From Plutella xylostella (Eukaryota; Arthropoda; Insecta; Lepidoptera; Plutellidae), in NCBI RefSeq assembly GCF_932276165.1, contig NC_063999.1, positions 7,380,501-7,444,500 of the forward strand: a DNA stretch of 64,000 nt. Direction: 5' to 3'. Position numbers and translations under genes: made by a program. A model generated the notes under the pieces. The model saw only the letters and a list, made by a program, of their open reading frames with translations, did no database searches and was not told the DNA's origin. Positions 33,101 to 41,330 of the stretch are shown here, piece after piece; position 1 is the stretch's first letter; each line of letters opens with the position of its first letter.

Positions 33101-33676
33101 CTATTTGAATTTTAAGCGTCGGCGTCGCGTCGTCGTAGCAATTTGATCTCGTCATAAATTTTAAGGCGACAAGGAATATCGTGTATTGATGTGAACGGAT
33201 GCAATATAATTCAAATAAGGAACACTTTCTTCATTGGAAGGAGACCTGAGCCCCAGCAGTGGGGACGTGATGGGTGGAGATGATGAATCGTAACGCAACA
33301 CCCCAAAATCTTTTACTGAACTTGACAATCCTAACTAATATTATAAATGCGAAAGTAACTGTGTCTGTCTGTCTGTTACTCTTTCACGCGAAAACTACTG
33401 AATGGATTTGAATTAAATTTGGTATACATATGGTCTAGACCCTGAGAAAGAACATAGGCTACTTTTTATCCCGGAATTCCCACGGGAAAACTTTGTAAAG
33501 CGAAGCGAAGCTCGCGGGAACAGCTAGTGGTAACTAAAAGCTTCTCATCCAATACTTTATTTTTTCAGGAGGTAGTGACAGAGCCCTGTGCCCTCTGCCC
33601 TCCACCGGCGCCGCGGCCAGACAGCGGCCTACCGTCTTATGAAGCAGCCGTCATGCTCAGGGACACCAAGTTATAA
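9000..33676 (+). CDS. Single-pass membrane protein with PPxY and LPxY tail motifs (4 exons)
   Basis: Joining 9000-9127, 18074-18221, 32581-32670 and 33569-33676 gives 474 nt, a complete 157-residue protein. Every junction has GT/AG ends and matching phase (2, 0, 0). The start ATG has a strong context (GGGCCATGG), with an in-frame TGA upstream at 8898. Residues 1-35 form a short N-terminal segment with a glycosylation sequon (NHT, 21-23). Residues ~36-58 are one hydrophobic span rich in Val, Ala and Cys, split cleanly by the first junction. An Arg/Lys-containing tail follows, suggesting N-out/C-in topology. The tail holds PPAY (103-106) and LPSYEA (143-148). PY motifs of this kind recruit WW domains of Nedd4-type ubiquitin ligases, and PPxY plus LPSY is also seen in insect Commissureless and vertebrate PRRG4 sorting adaptors. 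I infer an endosomal-sorting or ubiquitin-ligase adaptor, but the overall sequence is not one I recognise, so orthology is not claimed. Introns are about 8.9, 14.4 and 0.9 kb. Confidence 0.75.
9128..10233 (+). other. Start of intron 1, no recognised feature
   Basis: No open frame with family motifs and no identified repeat. The stretch near 9680-9810 is somewhat GC-richer but gives no coherent protein. Confidence 0.4.
10234..10690 (-). mobile_element. Mariner-like transposon remnant
   Basis: The left end TACAAGGTGGACCAAAA at 10234 matches the terminus of the nested element at 49116-49622. On the - strand, a frame ending at a TAA at 10344-10346 reads HECENLSPEVLAEVMRNA and on to SRLYQ-stop, which resembles the C-terminal end of Tc1/mariner-type transposases. 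A frameshift lies just upstream of it (around 10485). The right end and most of the transposase are missing, so the copy is dead. Confidence 0.6.
10845..10990 (+). repeat. 21-bp minisatellite, left array
   Basis: Seven units of a CCACGGCAATGAAA-type motif start at 10845, 10866, 10887, 10908, 10929, 10951 and 10973, an almost exact 21-bp spacing. The 14-base core is well kept and the 7-base spacer varies. A second array of the same unit is at 12323-12427, with scattered singles to 13077. Confidence 0.85.
11236..11625 (+). mobile_element. RTE-type LINE 3' fragment
   Basis: Pieces in shifted frames read VMTYGAETW, then RDRIRNEEIHRRTKVTD, KWQWAGHIAR and a final block ending at a CAGCAGTGGACGTCCTATGG sequence. 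A (GATGAT)n tail ends at 11625. This is the end of an RTE-like reverse-transcriptase ORF plus its typical tail. It is 5'-truncated and frameshifted. Confidence 0.75.
11967..12128 (-). mobile_element. RTE-type LINE 3' fragment
   Basis: On the - strand this is the end of the same kind of element as 46890-47270. In + orientation it starts with the tail complement atcatcatcagcc, then ccactgctggac, ctctcccaaggagcgccaca and cacattttgacagctatgtc. It is a 5'-truncated copy with no intact ORF. Confidence 0.7.
12323..12427 (+). repeat. 21-bp minisatellite, right array
   Basis: Five units start at 12323, 12344, 12365, 12386 and 12407, exactly 21 bp apart, with the core CCACGGAAATGAATAA. Because 21 is seven codons, the array translates into a heptad-like NNLATEM repeat. 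The left array contains stops in the same sense, so I treat it as noncoding. Confidence 0.85.
12438..13077. repeat. Scattered single copies of the 21-bp motif, both orientations
   Basis: Further copies of the CACGG(C/A)(A/G)ATGAAA core occur at about 12438, 12500, 12509, 12523, 12679, 12868 and 13064 (+ orientation). Two inverted copies (ttcattgccgtga, ttcattgccatag) lie at about 12458 and 12477. The DNA between them is AT-rich and featureless. Confidence 0.7.
13722..15343 (+). pseudogene. LINE reverse transcriptase, frameshifted
   Basis: The frame is open from 13722 to 15272. It shows the ordered RT blocks KSPGHDGL, GNYRPISLATIVAKVLD, FGFRPGLST, AAFLDLSKAFD, GVRQGGITSPKLFNLYIND and the catalytic YADD. 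Near 15150-15185 the frame shifts: the conserved C-terminal part (YAIMRKRAASLLCRVR, then SNSILR) continues in another frame to a TAG at 15341-15343. The N-terminus is missing. The product would not be functional. Confidence 0.85.
13722..15492 (+). mobile_element. 5'-truncated non-LTR retrotransposon (CR1-like)
   Basis: The element contains most of a reverse-transcriptase domain and then a short 3' UTR ending in a TAAATAAATAAA-type tail near 15480-15492. The 5' part, with the first ORF and the endonuclease, is missing. It lies in sense orientation inside intron 1 of the PY-motif gene. The RT motifs suggest the CR1/jockey group. The exact clade is uncertain. Confidence 0.85.
15493..18073 (+). 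other. Rest of intron 1
   Basis: A (TATTCA)n stretch with tttattgataaataagca at 15975-16030 looks like the tail of a - strand retroelement. A GC-richer patch at 17050-17270 gives overlapping short frames on both strands with no family match. I see nothing else. Confidence 0.4.
18074..18221 (+). CDS. PY-motif membrane protein, coding exon 2
   Basis: The acceptor is gatccaacag|T at 18073/18074 and the donor is CACCAA|GTAAGT at 18221/18222. The first base completes the Ser-43 codon begun in exon 1. It encodes residues 44-92: the second half of the membrane span (TLCGVLVAVCAACW) and the start of the tail (RSRPLDKPDD). The GC content contrasts sharply with the flanking intron. Confidence 0.8.
18222..20053 (+). 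other. Intron 2, proximal part
   Basis: AT-rich sequence with no recognised gene, exon or repeat. Confidence 0.4.
20054..20155. mobile_element. Miniature element fragment, GTGCCAATTTCTCC family
   Basis: The start gtgccaatttctccatagtc and the internal gacttttgacacatctgtca match the complete element at 51453-51605. Only one terminus is present, so the copy is truncated. A second fragment is at 47775-47880. Confidence 0.7.
20965..21030. repeat. Cluster of CGTAGC/GCTACG words
   Basis: At least six cgtagc or gctacg words in alternating orientation fall within about 65 bp, including cgtagcac and gtgctacg as inverted partners. The cluster can fold in several ways. I do not recognise the element. 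Confidence 0.5.
21703..21784 (+). repeat. Retroelement 3' end, copy 2 (TAA tail)
   Basis: Shares ggttaactggtagagaatgc, attaagttcgcctttgtaca and a (TAA)n tail with 2763-2862. Confidence 0.6.
21844..22085. mobile_element. TA-flanked MITE, CACTCACGGGCAATGAA family, copy 1
   Basis: The left end tacaatcacgggcaatgcaa and the right end ttttcattgcacgtgagtgta are inverted repeats bounded by TA. The other full copies are at 45904-46113, 48861-49099 and 57399-57609. There is no coding capacity. A TA target duplication and short inverted repeats fit a Tc1/mariner-type non-autonomous element. Confidence 0.8.
22086..23088 (+). other. Intron 2 segment with one retroelement tail
   Basis: The block 22740-22835 (tttggttttgtgggatgtat, then tttgaataaagatttattc and a TTC run) looks like another LINE 3' end. 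The remainder is unassigned AT-rich DNA. Confidence 0.4.
23089..23332 (-). repeat. Lepidopteran interspersed repeat, copy 2
   Basis: Inverse copy of 2953-3164. It begins actagctgttcccgcg, contains a (gaca)n microsatellite and ends near ttaggattaggat. Confidence 0.75.
23333..25003 (+). other. Intron 2 segment, no recognised feature
   Basis: A GC-richer patch at 23500-23600 has overlapping frames on both strands without family motifs or convincing splice signals. Nothing else is recognised. Confidence 0.35.
25004..25083 (+). repeat. Retroelement 3' end, copy 3 (diverged)
   Basis: Contains ttggctggtagaaaatgc, gcattaagacctcctttta, ttctgtgcaag and an AAATAAATAA tail. It is a diverged relative of 2763-2862. 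Confidence 0.45.
25529..25735 (+). repeat. 17-bp minisatellite
   Basis: About eleven to twelve head-to-tail units of ACTTTCCTAGTTCRYCC start at 25529, 25546, 25563, 25580, 25597 and so on every 17 bp. Units change gradually from ...ctagttcaccc to ...ctacttcgtct along the array, and the last few are degenerate. The period is not a multiple of three and the array is not coding. Confidence 0.9.
25838..25873. mobile_element. One end of the CACTCACGGGCAATGAA MITE
   Basis: The string ggaactttttcattactcgc followed by gagtgttta matches the right terminus of the MITE family. No matching left end is found nearby, so only a fragment remains. Confidence 0.4.
25880..28080 (+). other. Intron 2 segment, no recognised feature
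   Basis: No gene or repeat is identified. A GC-rich patch at 27290-27360 gives no coherent protein. Confidence 0.35.
28081..28190 (-). other. GC-rich patch with an antisense splice-donor match
   Basis: A CpG-rich block (gcggccgggcggggcggtcg on +) ends, read on the - strand, in GAAGATAG|GTGAGT, a near-consensus donor. It could be an untranslated or alternative first exon of an antisense transcript. The open frames across it are short, and no partner exon was found. Confidence 0.2.
28927..29290 (+). repeat. Local direct duplication interrupted by a LINE fragment
   Basis: A ~100-bp segment (gctatgaaactggcaaaccg, then gtatcggtcgctacgattta, then a GGCGGTAAT end) occurs at 28927-29025 and again at 29170-29290 with a few substitutions. 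The second copy has an expanded GGC run. The first copy is followed directly at GGTAAT by an inserted RTE tail. Confidence 0.8.
29023..29125 (-). mobile_element. RTE-type LINE 3' end
   Basis: In + orientation: atcatcattagcc, then ctgtccactgctggacgtag, gcctctcccaaagcacgcca and a short remainder. It is an inverse, strongly truncated RTE 3' end sitting at the edge of the duplicated segment. Confidence 0.7.
29390..31019 (+). other. Intron 2 segment with a short repeat motif
   Basis: The motif cagggtgttgcaaaa at 29545 recurs as cagagtgttgcaaaa at 39049 and 56446, so it may be a transposon terminus. The rest is unassigned. Confidence 0.35.
31020..31130 (+). mobile_element. SINE fragment
   Basis: The segment tgaccctgactgctttgccg, then gtcctgggttcaatttccgg and cagatatttgttactcgggt matches the tRNA-related head of the SINE at 379-640. 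The A-box region is degraded and the 3' part is lost at the junction with the LINE tail. Confidence 0.6.
31131..32450 (-). mobile_element. 5'-truncated non-LTR retrotransposon (jockey-like)
   Basis: The element lies antisense to the host gene, in intron 2. Its 3' end is at the low-coordinate side, with a (TTTTCA)n tail at 31131-31150 and a 3' UTR to about 31460. Its 5' truncation at ~32450 falls in the gatacata-type tail of another repeat (32455-32548). Confidence 0.8.
31461..32441 (-). pseudogene. LINE reverse transcriptase C-terminal fragment
   Basis: The frame is open from about 32441 to 31461. It starts inside the RT palm at GVPQGSILGPTLFIIYMNDI, then has the catalytic YADDT, a KYLGVIVDQKLNF block and the thumb/C-terminal region to a natural stop. 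Fingers, endonuclease and first ORF are absent. Long uninterrupted coding suggests a fairly recent insertion, but truncation makes it non-functional. Confidence 0.88.
32455..32548 (-). repeat. Interspersed repeat also present in an Ldh2 intron
   Basis: The + sequence gatatatcagctgtccgata, then cccatattacagggctctgc and gtgtgagatgtccccaca is the inverse of 62355-62450. It ends 32 bp before coding exon 3 of the PY-motif gene. Confidence 0.7.
32581..32670 (+). CDS. PY-motif membrane protein, coding exon 3
   Basis: The acceptor is tctcagcag|GTG at 32580/32581 and the donor is CTACGG|GTTAGT at 32670/32671. Exactly 30 codons, phase 0 at both ends (residues 93-122). It holds the acidic, proline-rich LPVPEPPPAYDTVVEDF segment with the PPAY motif. 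Because its length is a multiple of three, skipping it would remove the PPxY site without shifting frame. Confidence 0.82.
33227..33292 (+). mobile_element. Short LINE 3' end
   Basis: The string ttcattggaaggagacctga, then gccccagcagtgggga and a tail gatgatgaat recurs at 52316-52378. The pattern matches the extreme 3' end of an RTE-type LINE. Confidence 0.55.
33327..33529 (+). repeat. Lepidopteran interspersed repeat, copy 3
   Basis: Same family as 2953-3164: atcctaactaatattata, then a (ctgt)n microsatellite, to gggaacagctagt. It ends only 39 bp before coding exon 4, very near the branch-point region of intron 3. Confidence 0.75.
33569..33676 (+). CDS. PY-motif membrane protein, terminal coding exon
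   Basis: The acceptor ttttttcag ends at 33568 after a strong pyrimidine tract. It encodes residues 123-157 (CALCPPPAPRPDSGLPSYEA and the rest) and ends in TAA at 33674-33676. It holds the LPSY motif and a CxxC pair. Confidence 0.82.
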   Translation, partial: EVVTEPCALCPPPAPRPDSGLPSYEAAVMLRDTKL

Positions 33677-34790
33677 TCGTCTACGGAAACCCTTTTTACA
33701 TTCCCCTGACGTGGCTACAAATCATAATGACATTCTAATTGAGATTTTGCATACTGATTGCTTTTTAATATCCACCGTTAACTTTCTAGCATTTAATTTC
33801 GTGATTGAGCGGTCCAAATGTTATTTTTACTGTAACTATGTAAAATATGAATGCTGTCTAGATAGCAAGTTATATACGTTACAGAGTTATTTTATGGTTC
33901 CTTTATAACTTAAGACTTAAACAACTATGTTGAAAATAAATAAGAACACCATACATTTAATCTACTTTACCTATATATAAAGCCCATTCGTGGCCTAATA
34001 TTATTGTAACGTAGGCTATTATACCGGTAGTCATAGAAAAAGCAAGTCGTTGTAATGTTAGCAGGATGTGTGGTTTGTCAATCTTATGACTAGAATAAGT
34101 TACTTCTAGATATAAAATAATGATTTCTTGATTTAAAAGAATATTTCTAACACGACACCTAGTTTGTGACTTCACAGAAACTTTATTATTGTTTATGGTT
34201 GTATGGAAAAATTAGGCACTACCAATGACGAGATACTGATAATCGAAATTGGTCCAGGTTCCTCTAGCTAGGATTTTTTTAAATTCAATAACTTCAGCTT
34301 GGTTATTAATTCATTTATTTGTCTTGATTTTACCTACTTATTACGATGTAAAAGCATTTTTAGTGCAATTTATAATGCATTTATTTTTAACTTTTCTTCA
34401 TTGCACTATTGCACACTCACACAAGTGACTATTTTGAAGCATTTATGCAACTGTAGAACCTTTAAATATCCCTGTAATTAAAAAATATTGTTTGCATATA
34501 ATTTTAATATTGTACCTACATAGTTGTAAGAATATTTAAACAATGTAAAACTAGCACCAAATAAATGCTGTGATAGATATTAATGTATTGTAAGTAGTTC
34601 GCTTTTTATCATACTTATGGTTAATGTACAAAAATGAGATATATTTTTTTTCTCACTTTAATCTACTTCGTAGATATTATCAATATGTGTTTCAGGGCAT
34701 TAATGCAACACATTGCTGTTATATATATTTATATTTTTTGTGTAATTCAATTTGATGAATGAATTTAATAAAATATGTACTTACCTATAT
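33677..34790 (+). other. Probable 3' UTR with several poly(A) signals
   Basis: AT-rich sequence after the stop codon. AATAAA hexamers occur at 33935, 34560 and 34767, so alternative 3' ends are possible. No open frame of interest is present. The end of the transcript cannot be fixed from sequence alone. Confidence 0.5.
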
Positions 34791-36333
34791 CTTAATTGGA
34801 ATTGATTTAGGTAATGTAGCCTAAAAACCATGGTTTTGTCAATTAATTGTTAGCATCGCACTACTTGTAGTTATAAGCCATAATAATAAAATACATAGGA
34901 GCTGATTACACCAAACACTGTTTTTATTTTATTTACTTAAGTACCTACATATTCCATAGGTAAACGTATACTCTACCAAATCTGTTTGGGGTTTCAAACG
35001 TAGTAGTAGGAACACTAGTCTTTAGTAAAGTCAAACCTTACAAACGACTAGTTTGCTAGGCATAGAATGAAAAAAATACTAGGTAGGTATTTGTAATACT
35101 GGCAAATATGTGAGGAAACGGGAAATTCAATATGTAATCATGTTACCCTTATTTTATTGATTTTTATATGAAATTAATGAAATAGATTTAGATTAATCTG
35201 ACTGGACAGATTTTGTTTGTAATGTAATAATTACATGCTCAAGAATCTAAATAACATTTAACACAAAACTTATAACTAGATTAAGATTTATTATCGATCG
35301 ATCGGTGACAAAAAAAAGAGTCTTGCAAAACTGCAAAATTCATCTTTTCTACTTTTTTTTTGCCAGTATGGAAACGGACGGAGCTCCTCTTACCTCACCT
35401 TATGCTCCGCAATATCTGCGCTGTGGAGAGGTAAGAGCTACGGCTTGTGGAGATATGCAGTGCCACTTGATCTATCTTCTAGACTTCGAGTGGGATCTTG
35501 AATGTGCCAGCAAAACTGAACATCGAGGATTCAAATATTATAAATTATACTATGTCATGATTGGTGCTATGTTACGGTGTTGGTTTAACCTAAGATTAGA
35601 CGGGAGGAATCGTTTATGTTCGATTATTTTATTAGCGTCACAACATTAGAAATTCATTTCAATAATGGTATAGTTCAATCAATATATTTAATCAGAAAAA
35701 ACTCTCCCTGTATTTTAGAGCCAATGGGTTGTTGAAAAAGCAGGAAAATTATTTAATCGGTTGTGAAAACTCCTTTAGCTAACCTGAAGTTTTATTATGG
35801 GGTCGATATTATTGTGCATATTAATATCTACTTTTAATTAAAAAAAATTACCAAGTTGTGAACAAATTGAATAAGCACAATCCTAAATCCATAACTATTT
35901 ATTCATCCATTGTGAAATCCAATGGCTTGGCTATACTTTGAATAGTCACGACGTCTTTAAAAAGACCTTACTAACTAGTTTGGAACTGCAAAGCCGTCCA
36001 GCTAACAGCTGACTACAGGAAAATGTGAAAGCTCAAACAGATCAACTCCGGTGAATAATTGAAGGAATATTAAATGCCATTTAATAAGTTGATGCACTCG
36101 ACCTTTACAAGTTCTTATATTAGAAATACTTCGGAGAGAACAGTTTGCGAATTATCCGAAGACAATTTAAAAATTCATAATGTCATTGCGACCTGGTAGG
36201 TAGTTACTAGACCTTGTGAGTAAGCAAAAACTAACCTTATTTCGTTGGGTTACAGGTTTTAGAACGTGTTTTGTCTTCAGAATTCTTTGAGAGCTCTTTG
36301 ACATTGTCATCGTAGATGCATCAAGACTTAAGG
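34791..36333. other. Unassigned intergenic DNA
   Basis: One open frame covers 35305-35649 (+). It has a non-ATG start in that window, no family motifs and a local inverted repeat (agctcctcttacctc / gaggtaagagct), so it is not called as a gene. No other feature is seen. Confidence 0.35.
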
Positions 36334-36526
36334 CCTTGGTCTCCTATTTACGCCGTAGGTCGCGCCCAGCGTCACGCCGTAGGCCGCGTCACGATGCTCA
36401 CTATAGAAATGTACTGATGCGGTCTCCCTCACACGCCGACGTTGGCGCGTAGATGTTATGAGTATCGTGACGCGGCCTACGGCGGTGACACTTGACGCGA
36501 CCTACGGAGTAAATAGGAGACCCGGG
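36334..36526. mobile_element. GC-rich foldback miniature element
   Basis: The ends ggtctcctatttacgccgta and tacggagtaaataggagacc are inverted repeats of at least 20 bp. The inversion continues inward through ggtcgcg, cgtcac and ggccgcgtcacg blocks. It is unusual among the window's miniature elements for its high GC and many CG dinucleotides. Confidence 0.75.
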
Positions 36527-36529
36527 CAG

Positions 36530-38595
36530 TGCTTAGAATTTGACGTCGTCGTCGGTAAAGCGTGTCAGGTTAAGTTGATCAGGGTTTTTCTGCTAATATG
36601 TTTCTATTGTAGTAAGGAACCAGTCATGTCTTGTGTAGCTTAAGATACGCGGTTGTTAGTGGAGAACCTTTGCATTCTCAGGACAACAACAACTGTAATT
36701 TGGTTTAGATCGATTAATATTGATCAATGTATACTGAAATTATTTGCAAAATAATCAAGTGTATCAAAGACATAGAATTAGAGATTTCATGGCAAAGGTC
36801 GTTACAGAATATTATAAAATACTTTGTGTCGCGCTGGTTTAGCACCACCTAAATATGAAATACCTAATAAAGATAAGGCGACGATTGTCACCTCTAGAAA
36901 ATTGAGCTACAATGTCGCCTGACTGAACTAAAGCGATACGACATTTGAAAATGCTCCTTTTGGCCTTTTTCATAACCGTTTACGATTGTAATCAAGTTGT
37001 GAAAAAACGTTTAAGCTATAAGTTTCCCTCATAATATTTCATTTTGATGGCTCCGGTGTCACTTTAAAGGAACTACTTGAACCACGTAGAAACATTAATA
37101 AAACTGTGAAAGAGCGTATTTGTATTCATAGGCGGCGACCAGAAATACTTTATTTAACCCTCTACCTTCCTCTGTCCTCCGCTTTTCTATGTCCTGCTCC
37201 GGTGACTTAGAAGGAAGTTTAGACGTAATGCGACTTTAAGACTGTTGGAATTGAGTCCACGTTTGGCTGAAGTTCTAAAAATATTTAAGGATCAAGGTTA
37301 GTTGAGAGTTTTATTTTGTCGTAGCACAGCTTTGGGCGCAGATGCAACTGTGTAACATTGTACCGGCACACGCCAATGCACCATTGATGAAGGATTGTCT
37401 TTCTTGTTGGAAGTGATAAGTCACATCGCGATAGGCCTGCGACATCTATCAGCCGGCGATACCTAGATACAAGCAGATAGGTATTCACTTTGGATTAAAA
37501 TGCGAAAATCGACATGCACGAGACATACTCGTAGGTACTATTTCAACATCGTCACCAACTTAGTTGTAACAAGCTTAATTCAGACTCTTATGTTACGTTT
37601 GGATTCCAAACACCGTGGGAGCCAAAAATACATTCAAATTCGACATCAATATTCAACATTCGTGATCGTTGTCGACAAAACAGCAGCTGTTGACCCTATG
37701 AATGAAATTACAAAGTCGGCTTTTAAACCCGCGAGTGCGAGCGTAGTTTTCAACTTTTCCAGTAAAAACGTTGTTTAAACTGCAAAGTGCCGCCTCCGCA
37801 CGTAACAGCGGCAACTAAATAGAGAATAGTGTGACATTACGTTTGCCGCCATTTTTCTCAATTCCACTTTCGAAAGTGAAGTCTCATTTATAAAGTCCGT
37901 TAACAATATTTTGTTGCATTCAGTCAGCGCAATGTGTGCTCTTTGCAGACATCGGTCTTACCTACTACAACAAAAACTAGACACACGTTGAACAGACGTT
38001 TAGCGCTGTCAAATATTTATCTTATCTACCCTATAAATGCATCTGTCTATTATGGATAAAGAGTTCAGCAACAAAAAAGTGATATACTTATCATATCAAT
38101 TACAAGCTTTTATTAGCTTTACAAGTTCGCAACCCGAAGGGTTTCTCGTAAGAATTCCGTAATGACTGATATAATAATAAAATAATTATTGAGACAGGTT
38201 CAGTAGTTTTTTAATTTATGCTTTTACATACACTCACACACAAATATTTTCTCATTATAATATTAGCATGATAATGATAACATTTATCGGCCACCCGCAT
38301 TCGGAGATACGGTTATCCATTTAGCGCACACATGGCCGGGACCTGCCACTGACAGCGTTCAACAGTAGTTTATTCAATATTGCGTTAGTTAAACGATATC
38401 GAAGGTATCATATGATATATGAGTAATAGGTACGACGTAATTTCAACTGAAGAAACGGGGTATTATAAGTTTCTTCTAATTAATTTCAAGTTTTATTCCA
38501 GAGGTGAAGATTGTTGTATAACCCTGTTTATAAAAATCATAATGTACCTAAAGAGCTTATTTGACAATATAATCAGAAAAAGTTCCAGTAACATA
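36530..38595. other. Unassigned intergenic DNA
   Basis: No gene, exon or clear repeat. The short frames present lack motifs. Confidence 0.35.
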
Positions 38596-38746
38596 GCCCC
38601 TAATTACTCCTAAACGGAAAAGGCTAGCTTAATATTAAAGTACACCTAACAGCGCATCTAAATAAATTATTATTTTTTTTTTTTAAAATTTGGGCCATTT
38701 GATGTTCGAATTTTGTAAGTGGAACTTTTTCATTGCTCGTGCATAT
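38596..38746. mobile_element. MITE fragment, CACTCACGGGCAATGAA family
   Basis: The right terminus ggaactttttcattgctcgt and the internal blocks aattactcctaaacgg and aaaatttgggccatttgatg match the full copies. The left terminus is missing. Confidence 0.5.
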
Positions 38747-38749
38747 AGG

Positions 38750-41330
38750 TACATATTGGTAAAATAGCTACCCCATGAGTATTTGTAAATTTGGGAAGCT
38801 CTATCGGCCGGTCGGCTAATATTTGTGATTACACCATACAGTTCACACACAAAGGGAATACTCAACTATTTTCGTGTTATTTTGAGTTACATAGTTTGCA
38901 CGCACGTTGTGTGTTGGTTAAGTATGTCTATGGTAGTTACTAATATAATTGATACATTTAATAAGTATACCTATCGAGAGAGAAACCTAATATAGAGAAA
39001 ATTGAAAATTTACTTCACTAATAGAGTCAGCGAAATACCTACTTATACAGAGTGTTGCAAAAATACACATGTCTCCTAGAAAAATAGGAATTAGGCAGAA
39101 ACTATCGACTACATCGGCTAAGATCTAGACATAATACTTGTTTCGTTCCCTCCACATAGGTATATTCATATACAAGCCGTCAGCGGCGGTTTGAAGGAAC
39201 GCATACGTTTCATTTTATTTTCAATTTATTAGTCTCATATTCGGAGCCAAGACCTAGTGGAGAGGTTAGCGGAAGTGGAGAGCTGCAGAAGGGGCGCCAA
39301 AAGTGAAGTGGTGCAGCCGCTAGCCTTCCGCTAACTACCCGCATTGCCTCAGAAAAGTTTTAGACAACATCAACCAATATCAGTAACAGGGTGGAATTTC
39401 GCCACCTATAATATTTTTTTCCTGTTCAAAATGTTTTTCTGTTAGGCTTTTCTTGATGTCATTCACATGATGGCGAGGAAGGCAGCAAGTAAGAAAAACA
39501 TAAGTTTACTGATGATTCGATATCTGATGTGTACACTATTATAAAGGGACATAACTACACCACCTAAATGTCAGATACTAACATTAGTCAGAACATGTCA
39601 GAGTATTTGGGTCGGATAGTCAGACCAAATGCTACGGTATTTTTTTTTTTATGTTGAAGTTCCCTCTTGAGTCGAGGGCGGCGACGGCGAGTTAACGTGA
39701 TTACTTAGCCAACAACCTCTCAGATTAACTGGAATTTACTATCCTGCCAGTTTGAAAAGACTCTTAACTTTTTTTTATGAAAGATGTCTCTGATGGTATG
39801 GTTAAATGAGACAACAATGTACTATACAAACATAAATATGGTCAATTTTATCACATATTTTTGTGTAAAAAAAGGAACGGTTACATTTTGATCACGGTTT
39901 TCCCGATATTATAGCCTTGCAAAGGACCCCTCACGCCAGACTGATCCTACGCACAGTTATAATATAACTTACAACCAGTGTCCCCACGTTGTCATGAACA
40001 ACTTTATGATGTGGTCGTCACCAGCAGCTCATCAATCAGGATTGCATAACTTTGTTTCGCGAGAACATTTGACACAATGGGAACAAAGGGGCAGCGACGC
40101 ATTTTTCACACCACAATGTTATTATTGTTTCGCGGAGCCATTGAACTGGTACAATGGCAGACACGAGTATCATTATTCAAAGATATCATAAAAATAGTAC
40201 GAAAAGTTCACTTAAATTTTCTCTTATTTACCTACTTATGCATAATGTGACTCATAAGTCTATGAGGTTTTCGTTATCTTCTTCTTAGCGACTGAGAAAC
40301 ACTTACTAACTACTTAGAGTATTTCTAGGATTGGTCATGCACCATAGTGAAAAGATAAGCAACCATGTTCAACTTTTTCATTGCTTCCCAGTAGCGAGCA
40401 TGATTGTGTATTACTAATAATTATTAAGTAAATTACTGACTCAGAAATTTGTTATAAGTAGTATTTATAAAAAATAAAATTGGCGAATAAGGTTTTTGAC
40501 GAGTGACATGTGATTTTCAGGAAATCAAAGTGAATATCTACTCAATATTTATGTGTAAACGAAGTAGGGAGATCCAATTCTGTAACAATACAACCAATTG
40601 GCATTTCATTTTACAGGCTCTGAAAATGTTAGGCCTTGTAGCCATTTTATCATGTTTTATGGTCGATAATTTTCAAATGTCAACACGATTGGTATGGCAT
40701 TCTCGATTTTAGACTACAAGTAAGAAATTTTATGTAAAGTTTACAGGGTTTTTATTTATTTTGTTTTTAGTTTATGGTCGATGTTTTTCAAATGTTAACA
40801 CCATTTGTTTGTTGGCTGGTTACAACTTGTAAACTTGATACGTAAATGAGAAAAAAAAAACTTATTATTAGTAAAAGCTATATTTAAGTCGATATAATTA
40901 TGTGGCAATTGTGATGTGAATGATGTCTGAAAAATTGCGCAGTAGACAATTTACAGAATACCTAGTACCACAGAAGAATGTACTGTACTCGTGATTCTAG
41001 GCCTAAAACCATTTCTTGGAGATAGATATAACCTCTTTTTGCCCCCCCCCTTTCCTGAGTTTCAGACATGCGTTGATTACAGGACCCAGCTGTTTTTGCT
41101 GCCCAAAGGAGGGTTACTTAATGTCGCATGGGACTAAATCACAAGGGCCCATTTTTGCGGCTGCAGGTTAGGGCCTTTCGCTAATTGAATTTAAACGCGT
41201 AATGTAGAAAGGAACAGAAGACACACTGTACCTACCATACAGGTGGGGTAGATAAACTATAAAATATTACATTTTCATAGCGGGTAAGTAATACGAGGTA
41301 TATACTAAATACATAATTTCGTAAAGGATA
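38750..41330. other. Unassigned intergenic DNA
   Basis: A copy of the gtgttgcaaaa motif is at 39049. A run of nine C follows a T-rich stretch at 41042. No gene is recognised. Confidence 0.35.

Larger units (their letters stand above)
32671..33568 (+). other. Intron 3
   Basis: AT-rich intron. It holds a short retroelement 3' end (33227-33292, gccccagcagtgggga) and interspersed repeat copy 3. Otherwise nothing is recognised. Confidence 0.6.

Noticed and set aside
35305..35649. 114-codon frame on the + strand
   Set aside because: It lacks an ATG at the start, has no family motif, contains a local inverted repeat, and has no splice or promoter support.
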